Shown: piece after piece, positions 23,069-33,937 of the stretch
Position numbering within the stretch: the stretch's first letter is position 1
How the letters are laid out: every line of letters starts with the position of its first letter
Source of the DNA: Saccoglossus kowalevskii
Lineage: Eukaryota; Hemichordata; Enteropneusta; Harrimaniidae
Direction: 5' to 3'
Assembly: GCF_000003605.2 (NCBI RefSeq)
Contig: NW_003150760.1
Coordinates: 132,591-167,947 of the forward strand
DNA length: 35,357 bases
The notes under the pieces: generated by a model
Databases searched by the model: none
What the model was told of the DNA's origin: nothing
What the model saw: only the letters and a program-made list of their open reading frames with translations
Translations under genes and position numbers: made by a program

Positions 23069-25232
23069 TGTAGTTCGCCGAATATGTTCCTTACATCATA
23101 GAAAAAACAGTGTATGATTATACATTATTTTACTAGTATCAGTGTAAATATATTGTCGATTAAATCGATAGGAAGGTAAAATTGTATGAACATCAGATTA
23201 GACACCACAAACAAAAATTGCACTAAAGAATTATCACACTAAACTTTAGTTATATGTCAGTACAAAGTTCAAGCAACAGCCATTCTCTGATTTTCACGGC
23301 ACGTAAGATAAACAGTGTCATTAATGACGGACCCGTGATCAAAACATTTTGTGTAGTGCACTATAACAACTGTATGAACTTATCCGCAATTTGAGTTAAG
23401 TGTCTCGATTTCCAAATACACGCGAAAACTAATACTTCTTAGTTAGATCTGTTGAAAGATGCTAAAAAGTCTTTCATAATACAAAAGGCTGGGTAGAATT
23501 GGCTTGCTGCTAAAGAACATGGAGACAATGACCACGTTATCTACAAATCAGTCTATAGTAACTCTCGAAAAAAAAGTATATACTCACCACTGTCGCGAAA
23601 ACTAGATTTCTACTTACTTAAGTATTGTAGAAAAATGCTAAAGATTGTCTCAGAAAACAAAATGCTGGATAGAAACGACTCGACGCCAACGGACCTGGAG
23701 ACAATGACCACGTTATCTACAAATTAGCCAATCGTAACCCTCGTAATAGGTGACGTACAATTGTGTCCATGGTGATTTTTTTAACAACAACTATGACACA
23801 TTCTCCGTAACGAAGAAGAGGTGTCATTCTCGTATACGTTTTTTATATCGTGGAACAAACAGTGTATGAATATAAATTAGTTTACTACTATCATGGCAGT
23901 CTGGGTATGAATGTAGTGAACTAACCTGAAACGAGGGCAAAATTGCATAAACGGTGCTGCGGAAAGACAGATTTGTCCAATTCAAGAACAAAGTGAAACA
24001 TTCAGATAAGACACCGCAAGTAAAAAGTTCACTAAAGTATTGTTACAATAAACTTTAGTCTATGTTTTATGTCAGTACATTAAAAGCAACAGCTGCAATT
24101 TTATATCATGCCAGTCTGGGTGGGAATGTAGTCAATTAAACCGAAACGACGGTGAAATTGGATTAGGGTGCTGCCAAAAGACAGATTTTGCCAATTCAAG
24201 AAAATATTCAGATAAGACACCGCAAAGAAAAAAAAATCACTAAAAAAATTGTCACACTAAACTTTGCTACATGTCAGAACATAGTTTAAGCAACATCCAA
24301 TTTCTGATTGTCACGCCACATCTGATAAACCGTGCCGTTAGTGACGGACCCTTGATCAACCATTGTCTGTAGCCAACTATAACGGACATATGAACTTCTC
24401 CGCAATTTAAATTTCTCGAGTTTCTCGATTCTAAAAATACACATCTCTATCACGATTAACTAGATTTCCTACTTAGGTGTTGTAAACAAATTTTAAAATT
24501 TCCTCAGAAAACAAAATGCTGGGTAGAAACGACTCGACGCCAACGGACCTGGAGACAATGATCACGTTATCTACAAATTAGCCAAGCGTAACTCACGTAA
24601 GAGTGACGTACAATTGTGTCCATGGTGATTTGTTTTAACAACAACCATGACAAATTCTCCGAACAGAGAGGAGGTGTGATTCTCCTAATATGTTCCTTAC
24701 ATCATGGAACAAACAGTGTATGAATTTGAATTAGTTTACCCCTATCATGGCAGTCAGATTAAATCGAACGGATAGTGAAAATGTAATAAATGGTACTGCG
24801 GAAAGACAGATTCAACCAATTCAAAAAAATACAAATATTCAGATGAATTGCACTAAAGTATTGTCACACTATACTATGCTATATTTCAGTACAACTTTGA
24901 CGTAACAGCCATTTTCTGATTTTCACGCCACGTAAGATAAACAGTGTTATTAATGACGGACCCTTGATCAAATTGACCTAAATTACTAAAACTAGGACTT
25001 CTTTTTTAGGTCTTTGAAAAAAATGCTAATCATTTTCTCATAAAACAAAAAGCTTGACGCCAACGGACATGGAGACAGTAACCAAGTTTTCTACAAACCA
25101 GCCTATAGTAACTCTTGTAAAAAACGTAACGTACAATGTGTCAAAGCTTATTTTTGCAACAACAAATATGACACTCTCCATAACGGAGACAAATGTGCTT
25201 ATATTATAGAACAAAGAGTGTATGTATTTAAA

Positions 25233-25337
25233 CCTATTCTTGACATAGCAGTCTAGAAAATCGAAACGGCGGTAATCAAACTCTAACTTCTCATCCCTCT
25301 TCTCATGTCATAGATGGATATTTAAAAATGTCCTCAT
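25233..25337 (-). pseudogene. Block X copy (C) with one stop
   Basis: Starts MRTFLNIHL, then TGA where other copies have CGA, AGA or TGG, then HEKRDEKLEFDYRRFDFLD. Frame and length otherwise match 14996-15100. Confidence 0.4.
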
Positions 25338-25711
25338 AGTCTCGAATTCAGAAGGCATTTACTAAACTGATATATTCACTGGTATATTTAATATTCACAA
25401 GAAACTCTAAATTTAAATTTGAGCGAATCATTAGCGGGTGAACTGAATTTATGACTGACTATGGTTTGCAGTGCCAGGTCACTTCATCTGGTATCAGTGC
25501 ATGTTATCATACCAAGCATCGTTTTGCATAACACTACAACTATTTATGGTTTCAGATGACAAACATAGCCAACAGTGACGACCTTTGCAAACATAATGCA
25601 ACCCTAAACTTTGATACATATATTTTTGTTGATTATGGACCAACTTAATTTAAATGGTAAAATTCACCCTTCCACAACTGAACTAAAATGGCGCTATTCT
25701 CAAATACTCAC

Positions 25712-25828
25712 CACTGTACAACGAAATATACTTGCTTGTTGTTTGTCCACTTATTCAGTGTTACAGGGAAGCTACTAACAATTCTCCTAGGGACACGGCT
25801 GCATAGAAACGACTCGACGGCAACGGGC
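25712..25828 (-). pseudogene. Block Y copy (C), decayed
   Basis: 117 nt, still phase 1 at both ends, with GTGAGTATT after it and CAAG before it. It opens PLPSSRFYAAVSLGELLVAS and then hits TAA and TGA, but the final segment SGQTTSKYISLYS again aligns with copies A and B. Confidence 0.4.
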
Positions 25829-26002
25829 CTTGAAACAATGATCACGTTATCTACAGTTCAGCCAATTGTAACATTTGTAATAAGTGACGTACATTGTGTC
25901 AAAGTTCATATAGTTATCAATAATTATGACATACTCCCCTTAATGCAGAAGAGGTCTACTCATATCGTAGGAAAAATAGTGTATGTAACTAAAGTTTTTC
26001 AA

Positions 26003-26101
26003 CTTCGCCGTACCAGTCTGGAAAATTGAAACGGAGGTAATCGGACTCGAGCCTGTCATCCATCTTCTTTGTGTCCTAGGTGAATACTTAAAAAATATGT
26101 T
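26003..26101 (-). pseudogene. Second block X copy (C), donor lost
   Basis: The distal half reads KKMDDRLESDYLRFNFPDWY, clearly the same peptide as KRDVKLESDNHRFNFPDMY in A. The proximal half is shifted by a small deletion, and the donor GT is TT. Confidence 0.4.
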
Positions 26102-26831
26102 CTTGAATTTAGAAGGCATTTACTAAACTGATATATTCAGAGATATATTAAATAAACTCAAGTAAAATCCGATTTTTGTTAGAAAATCAATAGGGCGTGG
26201 ATTAAATATATGTGTTACTATAGTCAGCAGTGTCAGGCAATTTTGCACGTTAGCATACCAAGCATCGTTTCGCATAACAACACAACTATGTATGGTTTAG
26301 GTGACGCTATCTCAACATAGGATTGATAAAAAAACTCTGTGTCGATTTGTATATCATGGAACAAACAGTGTAAGAATAAAAATTATTTTACTACTATCAT
26401 GGCAGTCTGGGTAAAAATATAGTTAATTAAATCGAAAGGATGGTAAAATTGTATAAACTTAAGATAACACACCACAATCAAAAATTGTACTAAAGATATA
26501 TTACACTAAACTTTAGTAATCTGTCAGTACAAAGTTGAAGCAACAACCATTTTCCGATTTTCACACCTCATAAGATAAACAGTGCCATTAATGACAGATT
26601 CTTGATCAAAACATTTTGTTTAGTGTACTGTAACAACTATATGAACTTCTCCGCAATTTAAATTAAGCGTCTCGATTCTGAAATACTCACGACTCTCGCT
26701 AAAAACTAGACTTCCTACTAAGGTTTTGCAATAACAAAAAAACTATAAATTTTCATAGAAAACAAATTGCTGGGTTAAAACGACTCGACGCCGACGGACG
26801 TGAAGACAATAACCAGCCAATCGTTACTAGG

Positions 26832-27016
26832 TCTCTGACTTTGGCTCATGGACGTCTGTTCCTCTACACAATGCAACCCTATCTCACCCACCAAATAATC
26901 GAATGTGGATTTAGAACTCTGACTTTGTCCCATGGACGTCTATTTCTCTACAAAACGCAACCATATCTCACCCACCACATAATTCTGGTGCCGAGACCAG
27001 GATCGAATATGAATTT
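26832..27016 (+). repeat. Duplicated U5/primer-site/leader of BEL/Pao element
   Basis: Two head-to-tail units (26832-26913 and 26914-27016) match the last 66 bp of the 3' LTR (30528-30593). Each then runs into leader sequence ending GAATTTA. The first unit lacks the primer-binding site. Both start just past the point that follows the AATAAA of the 3' LTR, so U3 is absent. Confidence 0.7.
26986..27003 (+). other. Putative tRNA primer-binding site
   Basis: TGGTGCCGAGACCAGGAT starts 6 bp after the LTR end CACCCACCACA. It begins with TGG, complementary to a tRNA CCA end. The tRNA species is not identified. Confidence 0.55.
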
Positions 27017-27209
27017 AGTTGGGGAACTCACAACATTCTACAAGCAAATCGGTAACATCTACAAGTAAACTCATCAGCAGGTTACAACTGATCATTTGAA
27101 CTCTATTATCAATATTTTTTATTTGAATAATTTAACCTTCTCATCACAAACCTTCAACTACTCTCAAACTTCAATATGGAACCTAAAAATGCAGCCAAAC
27201 CTAAACTTG

Positions 27210-27780
27210 TGTGATAAATCGTGAATTCAATTAACGTCAATGGAATTCGAACAATCCCTTTATTCGTGACATTATTTCTGATAAACTTACCGTTACCAAT
27301 ATTGGTATATTGGGATTACAGTGGAATACTCATAGTGATACACTGAAAATTTAAACACCTACGATACCGTCTTTTAACAAAGTAACGTGAAATCGTGGCT
27401 TATACTGCCGGGGTATATGACACTCTTGGTCTATCTACACCTATACAAATTCGAGCGAAATTAATCAAATAGTCTCTCTGGAAAAGTAATCATGACTGGG
27501 ATCAACCTATTGCTAGTGAACTATTGGGTGAATGGAAATCTGTACCAAAGACCTTTATAACATTTGCAATATCGATATACCACGACAATATTTTACTACA
27601 GCAGTAAATAACGTCGAGCTTCATGTATTCTCTGATGCCTCCATGCGTGCATATGGAGCAACCGCGTATATACTAACGGAAACTGGCGAATCTTGTCTCG
27701 TGATGTCAAAATCAGGGTGGCACCAGATAAAAACCAATCTCTTACTCTTCCCCGTCTCAAATTAATAGGAGCAGTTGTGG
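27210..27780 (+). pseudogene. BEL/Pao reverse transcriptase end and RNase H remnant
   Basis: After the deletion the frame resumes in the reverse transcriptase thumb. ILGLQWNTHSDTLKI is readable near 27310, followed by fragments of the connection region. The open part (27532-27765) begins in the connection (IDIPRQYFT) and has ELHVFSDASMRAYGATAYIL, the RNase H start with its first catalytic Asp, then MSKSGWHQIKTN. After a frameshift SLTLPRLKLIGAVVGTRR follows. The polymerase active site is not present. The order matches Pao-type pol. Confidence 0.8.
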
Positions 27781-28094
27781 GAACACGACGTGTTCGTCGC
27801 CGAATCGTTCGTTGACAAATACAAAATCTGTCTTAATTCTGAAACATAATCAACAATTTCGACATGTACCCACTGTATCTAATCCTTCTCACCCGAGGAT
27901 TATCCCGGGAAGATTTAGAACAATCTACTCTATGGTGGATGGGACCAAGCTAGTTGTCTGGTCGAGAGAAATGGCCAGAATGTAAGCTGTTTGATGCTAA
28001 AGATGTATCCGTAAATTCATCGTCCAAATGAGCGAAACATCGTTAATTCGAAGACGAAAGTGTAACCGGAAGTGCCGCTGATATTCAAGTCTGT

Positions 28095-28829
28095 GTGCCC
28101 AGAAACGAAAGCGTGTATGAAGGACAGGAAAACGCTCGAACCAATCCCATTCAAGATACAATCGTTACCGAAACCCCTCGTGACATAAATCTTAGTGTTT
28201 GTGTAACAGAAATCAAAGCCTCTGTCTCCTCCACTCACATTTCCGTGGACAATACTCAAACTGATCGACGTCTTGATTTTTCTACTGTACCGAACACTAC
28301 CGAAATTACCCGGACAGATTCGATTGTATCAAACTGCGCCAAAACCTTGGAAACTTGGAACATCAATGAAACCGAATCGACTAAGGAAAATTTTGATATT
28401 GCAAATATTATTGACATTTCTAAATTCAATCGTCTGTCCCAACTACTGACATGCGTACTTTGTTTCACCGAGAAGCTAAAGTCGCACGTAAATCTACGCA
28501 GCTCAACATCGCTAGAAAGTATATCGCCTTCACCGGAGAAAATAAATAACGCTGAAACGCACTGGGTCAAATATGTACAAGGTAAACACTACGAAGCTGA
28601 ACAAGAGTCGCTACAGCATAAACGAAAAACGATTGGAGAATTGCAATATCAATTACGATTATATATTGATGACTGCTCAATACTACGTATCGGAGGAAAA
28701 CTTCAAAATGCTTCTCTACCTTCTTGGACGGTACATCCAATTCTACTCAACGAGAATCATCCCTATACGACGCTAATTATCCGCGATGCTCATACGCGAC
28801 TAGAACGAACATGGTGGACCCGTTACTAA
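28095..28829 (+). pseudogene. BEL/Pao pol spacer and integrase zinc-binding region
   Basis: A 244-codon open frame, the longest in the window. Just upstream, in broken frames, lie TRGLSREDLEQSTLWW and WPECKLFDAKD of the pol spacer, with a stop replacing Trp in GPSWL. The frame itself holds a Thr/Ser-rich variable part, then FNRLSQLLTCVLCF, QLRLYIDDCSILRIGGKLQN and VHPILLNENHPYTTLIIRDA followed by H, the His side of the integrase zinc finger. It ends at a frameshift before the Cys pair. Confidence 0.75.
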
Positions 28830-29195
28830 AGCTACAGAAATAAGCGAACGATATTGGATCCCAGCGATACGTCGTCATGTAAACAACACGCTACGTCCTG
28901 TTGTTTGCAGGAAAGTAGACGGTCTCCCATATCCACGACCAATTTAAACTGCACTACCAGATATTAGAGTTAGAGAAGCCGCGCCATTGGAATTTTGTGG
29001 TATGGATTTTAGCGGACATTTGTTAGTTAAAAATCCGTACAACAGAACTGTTCTCAAACCGTACGTTTGTTTGTTTACATGTTGTACAACACGTGCGTCC
29101 CATCTTGAATTATTGACTGATCTCTTTACTACCTCATTCCTATTGGCAATACGTCGCTTCACCGCACGCCGCTCTAAACCTCGCTTTTATTGAAT
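28830..29195 (+). pseudogene. Integrase core fragment, truncated
   Basis: In shifted frames this carries YWIPAIRRHVNNTLRPVVCR, then EFCGMDFSGHLLVKN with the first catalytic Asp, then YVCLFTCCTTRASHLELLTD and RRFTARRSKP. It stops at 29191. The part that should hold the second Asp and the Glu of the D,D-35-E triad is missing, so strand transfer is impossible. Confidence 0.75.
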
Positions 29196-29725
29196 TATGA
29201 ACTTTATTATCCGATGTGAAATCTGCAGTAAATGACAGACCCTTGACTTATTTGTCGCCAAGTGTTGATGATTTATCACCCCTGACGCCATCCCATCTCC
29301 TAAATTGTCGTCCACTACGAAGTCTGCCTCAAATCAACGCCAGTAATCCTAACCCTAATTTCGAACTGAATAACATTACTGCTAACAATCGAGAGCAGTA
29401 CCTCTCTGCATTGTAGCATGGTTTCCGCAAACGATAGGTAAATGAATATCTGACTTCCCTTACTGAGCGACATTTGAACGAAATTAAAGTAACCACATCA
29501 AATCGTGTTCGTATTGGAGAAATTGTTTTGATACATGAAGATGTTACTAAACGTGTGAATTGGCAGCTAGCACGAGTTACCAAACTTTTACCTGGAGCTG
29601 ATGGAGTTGTTCATGTTGTTGAATTGAAAACCGAACATGGTAAGACTAATCAACCTATATCTCGCCTCTACCCGCTTGAACTGAATACAGAAACTCCTGA
29701 GAACATACCTGCTTTAATCACTTAA
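29196..29725 (+). pseudogene. Integrase C-terminal region (DUF5641-type)
   Basis: It resumes past the core deletion with LSDVKSAVNDRPLTYLSPSV and LTPSHLLNCRPLRSLPQ. After a stop and shift it continues (29474-29725) with NRVRIGEIVLIHEDVTKRVN, WQLARVTKLLPGADGVVHVV and RLYPLEL. Such a C-terminal domain is characteristic of BEL/Pao elements. It ends in TAA at 29723-29725. Confidence 0.75.
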
Positions 29726-29859
29726 GAAACGGGCAATTAGTTGCCTGTTGCCCCTGACAACGAAATAAACTCTTTGAACACAGTAAGACCTTTGAACTCG
29801 AAAAGAGCTGCTGCGGTACTGGCCGCTGAACAAATTCACTCACTACTAGATGAGAATCT

Positions 29860-30593
29860 TGTATAATTCTAATTGTAAGCAATTACTCTTTAGAATTATC
29901 TTAAATGCATGTATCTATCATTTATTGTATACAATTGATAGAACTCTATATAAATTACAAGGTCACATTAATGACACTAACTCTAGTCTAAGAATCATAT
30001 GTTAAGAACATTGAACTAATATATAATAGTGTGTTTATATGTACCCTCTTTTATATTGTTGTTATGCCAACCTTGATATATGCTGTGTTGAGAAGGGTGA
30101 GAAATAGCACCCTCAGTTCACTTGATTTGTTGAAGAAAAACATATTTCTACCTTGAGGATTCATATGTAAAATTTTCAAAGTTGATTGACTGAGTTGATT
30201 GTGAGACATTTCGCTGCCGTTGAGAGTATATTGCTGAGAGCTCCTATATAATCAACATTTAAAAATGTATTTATATGCATTGGTTTAGATTTCTACTGTT
30301 TACCCATGTTGTATGACATCGTATTTTGTTTACCATTTAATGTTGCAAGTTAGGCGTTGATCTTGTCGCCTCTTTGTATAACCTTTGACCTCGTAACTAA
30401 GGATAATTACTTGTTGCTATAATAGTGGAATATTCCACTTTGAATTAAAATAATCACAGTTATGTATTCTATTTTGATGGCATGCAAATACTCCAAGCTG
30501 ACGTGTTGCAATAAAGTGGATCTCTCAGAACTCTGACTTTGTCTCATGAACGTCTATTTCTCTACACAACGCAACCCTATCTCACCCACCACA
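29860..30593 (+). repeat. 3' LTR of BEL/Pao element
   Basis: The right end CACCCACCACA is fixed by its match to the 5' remnant. The left end at TGTATAATTCT is a guess from the TG...CA rule and from the end of pol-linked sequence. AATAAA at 30510-30515 marks the polyadenylation signal, and the region after it (from 30528) is the part kept at the 5' end of the element. Confidence 0.55.
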
Positions 30594-30654
30594 ATTTATT
30601 CCTTCGTTGCTAATCAGGACAGCCTCAGTGCAGAACTGTTTCAAAGTTGGCTGT

Positions 30655-31060
30655 TCACGTTCTTCAGCCACTCGATCCTGGCGAAGGTCATCATGAGGAT
30701 ATCAAATAAAAAAAGGTTTATAGACCTCCCGGACCATCATTGAGCAATGCACAGAGTAGCAGAGACATGTTTATATCAACTATGTAGATCTTGAAAAGGC
30801 ATTTGACAGCATACACCAAAAAAGTCTTTGACACATCCTCGGGGCATACGGAATTCTTTGGCAGATTGCACTGATTACAGGAACTTCAAATGCAAAGTTG
30901 TAAATAACAAATCAACGACAAGTACGACAAAGGACCAACTAAGATGCATCAGGTAGACACACTTCGCTCGTGAAAGTACGGCTGCAGCATACACATCATT
31001 ACTCGTGAAAACAACTTCCATACGCAACGAAAGCCACGGGCAGGATGTGGGGTTCTGTCA
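30655..31060 (+). pseudogene. LINE reverse transcriptase fragment (second family)
   Basis: SILAKVIMRISNKK, then after a deletion RTIIEQCTE, stop, and INYVDLEKAFDSIHQKSL, stop, HILGAYGI. The VDLEKAFDSIH block is the first catalytic motif of a non-LTR reverse transcriptase. It differs from the LINE at 11859 (IDLEKAFDRVN), so it belongs to another family. It starts within about 60 bp of the 3' LTR end. No tail or target duplication is visible. Confidence 0.7.
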
Positions 31061-33400
31061 TAATATTGTATGTGTACGGTTAGTATTACGTGACCAGTAA
31101 AATTGTCAGTACGATTGCTGAAACAAAAATGAAGTAATATGTATGAGACTTTAATATTAATATTGTTGTTTTACTTAAACATATTTAGTATGTCACATCA
31201 GTAATTATATAATCGGTATTATAGTATTATTATTATTGCAAAGTAAATCAGTATTATTAATGGTATAATATTGCAGTATCACATTTGTAGTATAACTATA
31301 ACTGTAGTTTTGTGCCAGTATCAATGTAACACAATTTTACCGTGATATTGTACGTGGTATTACATCGTAAATAGTGAAATGATGTTGCATTATTATACAC
31401 GATATCATCTGTATGATAATATATACTATTAACTAGCCTAATCGTGTTAGTATGTTACACCCAAATCTCTCTCAAAGAGCGAGAGGTCACATAAAATATT
31501 TGCCTTTCAAATAGGTTATATATTCTCTATATCGTCACGTTCACTCTTCCCCTAAATCACGTTCTAAATTGAATCTACATTCATGAATATTTACAAACAA
31601 TACAATTAACAGTCACAGGCGTCAGAAATGAGTGGAAAAATATACTTAAATATCAGAAGTACTTTTTTGATAGCTTTTGACTAGCAAGTATATTGTGTCC
31701 AGTAGGTTTGTGGCCAGTAATTAAGTATACTAGTCAAGTGTGTCTTAACTTAGTGATTACATATACCTGAATGTGTCACACGCAGCCTGAATCAAATGCT
31801 GAAGTGTACAAATTCGCCATAGAACTCGACACAGATGTTGAAATAGGCTCACCTGAAACCATAAATAATCATGTTACTAAGCATTCAGATGATAGGTATG
31901 ATAACGTGAACCAAGGGCGGTATGCAAAAGTGTCTTGGTTAATAAAATACTAAAAATAATACGTGAATATTTTCATTCTTTGATGAAATAAGTTATTAGT
32001 AACATTCTAGAAATGGAAAAAACCGTACTATGAGATTGTCGTGGTGGTCTTTTGATGGAACTCGTACATGTAATGATTTTGCGTCTTGCTCAGACTCCGA
32101 GTTTTAGAAAACGTACGTAGGGCGCGTACAAGATATGGCCGCGCGCTTTTTGAAAACATTCGAATATAGGACGCTTTCACCCCGCTCTTAATAATAAATA
32201 GACGGGGTATGACAAATCCAAAGCTGACCAATAGGTGTTCGCCATATAGAACACGTGACCTTCAATGTTTCATCCAATGCTTGTACTATTGTTTACGACG
32301 TCGTGTACAATGCTCTTCTTCGCATTATTATGCATGTCTGCCTTTTATAGAAGAAGGTATACACCATGTTCAATCATTAACAAACATAATTCACAAAACT
32401 GTGCAAAATATCGAACGTTTGCCGTGAAATGTAGAAATTTTAATATTTGCTGTTGTGCGGGCACTTATGATGCATCGCTGTCACTAGATGCGTAGCTGCC
32501 GTTCTGTGCATTAGTTTGATGGCGGGCGAAATAATCTTACCGCCAATAAAACAACGATATACCCTCGCAATACTGCAGCTACAATAACTGATGGGTTGTT
32601 AACAACTAACTACCCGGGTGACTCTGTTTTTGAATAATATTTGTACAGCCAACGTCAGGGTGTGATAACTCAAAAAATATGTTCATGAAAAATGTGGTTT
32701 ATTTATGTATTTATAAAGATCTTTGAAAACCATTACATAAACATTACGTACTATTTTACACTAAAATAATGATGATGTGTTTAATTGGCACTCGACCGTC
32801 AACTATGAACACCATAAATAATGTTCGCGAACGAGAAGTCTGGTACGCAGTGTCTTTTTTATAGTTTGGGGGAATTTCTCAATTATAGCGGAATATCAAC
32901 GCGCACGCAACTGTGAAGTGGAAGCGCGCGCAATTCATCGGTGACGGCGCTGTGAAATGTTTTTTATTTGCATCTCTCATGTATGCTTACGACTTTCTCA
33001 ATTTATTCAGTACGTGTCAAATCAGTGAGGACATTAAATATAGATATAATGGCACAGTATCTAGATATTTAATACGAATATTATTTCTTAAATATTTCAA
33101 AGCAGAATGTATCACTGATCCAACACTTTTGCCTAACGCTCTTGTGTGAAATAATGCTAAACGAAGTGACATGGCACTGCATACTATTGTCATAGTTGTT
33201 ATTAACTTGTTGATTTGTTAACAAATACAAGCTAGACACAGAAGACAAACAAAACATTGCATGTCAGGGGCTGCAGAAAGTAGAGTTCAAGATAAATAAT
33301 GATAATCAGAGAAGAAGTCGTGAACAAAAATGGCACAAGTTACACTAGTTTAACAACCTCCCTGATATCAAAGTACTAAGCCCTATTGAATGTTTTACAG
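31061..33400. other. No clear gene; AT-rich
   Basis: 31140-31440 is strongly AT-rich with TATTATTATT and scattered short inverted motifs. The frames at 32209-32495 and 32913-33149 are not recognisable. One candidate exon at 31786 is listed separately. Confidence 0.45.
31786..31953 (+). CDS. Candidate terminal exon, unidentified
   Basis: Open after an acceptor-like TGTCACACGCAG and ending in TAA after 55 codons. It reads AEVYKFAIELDTDVEIGSPE and YDNVNQGRYAKVSW. Composition is acidic with tyrosines, like a cytoplasmic tail, and unlike surrounding AT-driven frames. There is no family match, and no upstream exon was found. It could be chance. Confidence 0.3.
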   Translation, partial: PESNAEVYKFAIELDTDVEIGSPETINNHVTKHSDDRYDNVNQGRYAKVSWLIKY

Positions 33401-33574
33401 TCTAAGGCTGATTTACTTGAGTGTCTGGACGCATTGCCGATAAAACTACGAGTGATCCAGTTACAGGAAATAACGCAAATGGGCGGCAAAATAAGTGACC
33501 CAACCTGTATCAACTTCATGATTAGAACACTCAATCGACGCACTGAACTTTATACTATGTCATACTCTTTCTGA
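33401..33574 (+). CDS. Candidate exon or gene fragment, end overlapping array repeat
   Basis: It follows TTTTACAG and runs 57 codons to TGA: SKADLLECLDALPIKLRVIQ, then LQEITQMGGKISDPTCINFM and RTLNRRTEL. Composition is protein-like. The last 11 codons lie in sequence related to the array, so the stop is supplied by repeat DNA. This suggests a broken exon. The family is unknown. Confidence 0.3.
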   Translation, partial: SKADLLECLDALPIKLRVIQLQEITQMGGKISDPTCINFMIRTLNRRTELYTMSYSF

Positions 33575-33652
33575 TTGCCACGCCACTTAAAACAAAATGA
33601 CTAATAGTAACAGACCTTTGGTCAAACAATAGTATGTATTGCACTGAAACAA
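33541..33652. repeat. Orphan fragment of the array repeat
   Basis: CTGATTGCCACGCCACTTAA, then a degenerate ATTAGTGACGGACCCTTGATCAA stretch (AATAGTAACAGACCTTTGGT) and TGCACTG, in the same order and orientation as array units. It is about 6.7 kb from the array's end, with the BEL/Pao and LINE sequences between. Confidence 0.65.
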
Positions 33653-33735
33653 GTATAATGCAACCCTTTTTACACAGACTTTAACTCATTTAGCTTCTTG
33701 ATTATAATATGTACTTTGCTCGGGTACCATCAAAT

Positions 33736-33937
33736 CATTGCCCAGAGGCGGCGGCACGGAATTTTGCTTGAAATCTAGACCCTTTGAAACGTTATTTCCT
33801 GCATTTTGAGCGGCAAATTTTGCGGACGAAAAAGGGTTTCATTTTGATTTTAGGGGGGCGACGCCCCTCCAACATTTTTATTCGAGGGGGCGATCACCCC
33901 TTCTGCTCTCCTTGTGCCGCCGCCACTGGAGGCAATG
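33736..33937. mobile_element. GC-rich inverted-repeat element (MITE candidate)
   Basis: Termini CATTGCC-CAG-A-GGCGGCGGCAC and its reverse complement with T for A and a 2-base indel enclose about 202 bp. The middle contains the palindrome-like GGGGGGCGACGCCCCTCC near 33851. It is far more GC-rich at its ends than the surroundings. No target duplication was identified. Confidence 0.5.

Larger units (their letters stand above)
25040..26340. repeat. Diverged long array copy C
   Basis: Repeats the order of copies A and B at lower identity. It has X at 25233-25337, Y at 25712-25828 and a second X at 26003-26101. It stops before the Z block; a W-type unit follows to 26830. Confidence 0.75.
9930..26830. 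repeat. 17-kb array of degenerate, exon-like tandem repeats
   Basis: The same ordered blocks recur throughout, always in one orientation. They are GTCAGTACAAAGTTGAAG, GATAAACAGTGCCATTA, ATGAACTTCTCCGCAATTT, a block ending in ACTCACCAC, GAAACGACTCGACGCCAACG, CCACGTTATCTACAAATCAG, GTGACGTACAATTGTGTCC, a block with CAGTCTGGGT, and AAGACAGATTTGTCCAATTC. One complete turn is about 630 bp (for example 10628-11258). Most units are shortened by deletions, so spacing varies from about 200 to 860 bp. On the minus strand the blocks look like degenerate exons with splice sites (see blocks X, Y, Z and W). The array is interrupted by a LINE (11859-14655) and an N gap (15662-15807), and ends abruptly at the BEL/Pao remnant. 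It could be a decayed tandemly duplicated gene, an exon array, or a complex satellite. Confidence 0.9.
26832..30593 (+). mobile_element. Decayed BEL/Pao LTR retrotransposon
   Basis: Recognised by RNase H (ELHVFSDAS) followed by the Pao-specific spacer with TRGLSREDLEQSTLWW, the zinc-binding integrase start, the integrase core (GMDFSG, CCTTRASHLELLTDL) and a C-terminal domain ending PISRLYPLEL. gag, protease and most of the reverse transcriptase are deleted. The 5' LTR is reduced to its last part, and the 3' LTR appears full length. Many stops and shifts occur throughout, so the element is inactive. Confidence 0.85.

Noticed and set aside
9930-26830. Array as CRISPR, rDNA spacer or simple satellite
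   Set aside because: Units are long, irregular and without spacer-repeat alternation; no rRNA similarity is seen, and the unit structure is not a constant-period satellite.
26841-27068. Frame with an internally repeated peptide
   Set aside because: It is the duplicated LTR end of the BEL/Pao element read as protein.
30546-30743. 65-codon plus-strand frame
   Set aside because: A chimera of LTR sequence and LINE fragment.
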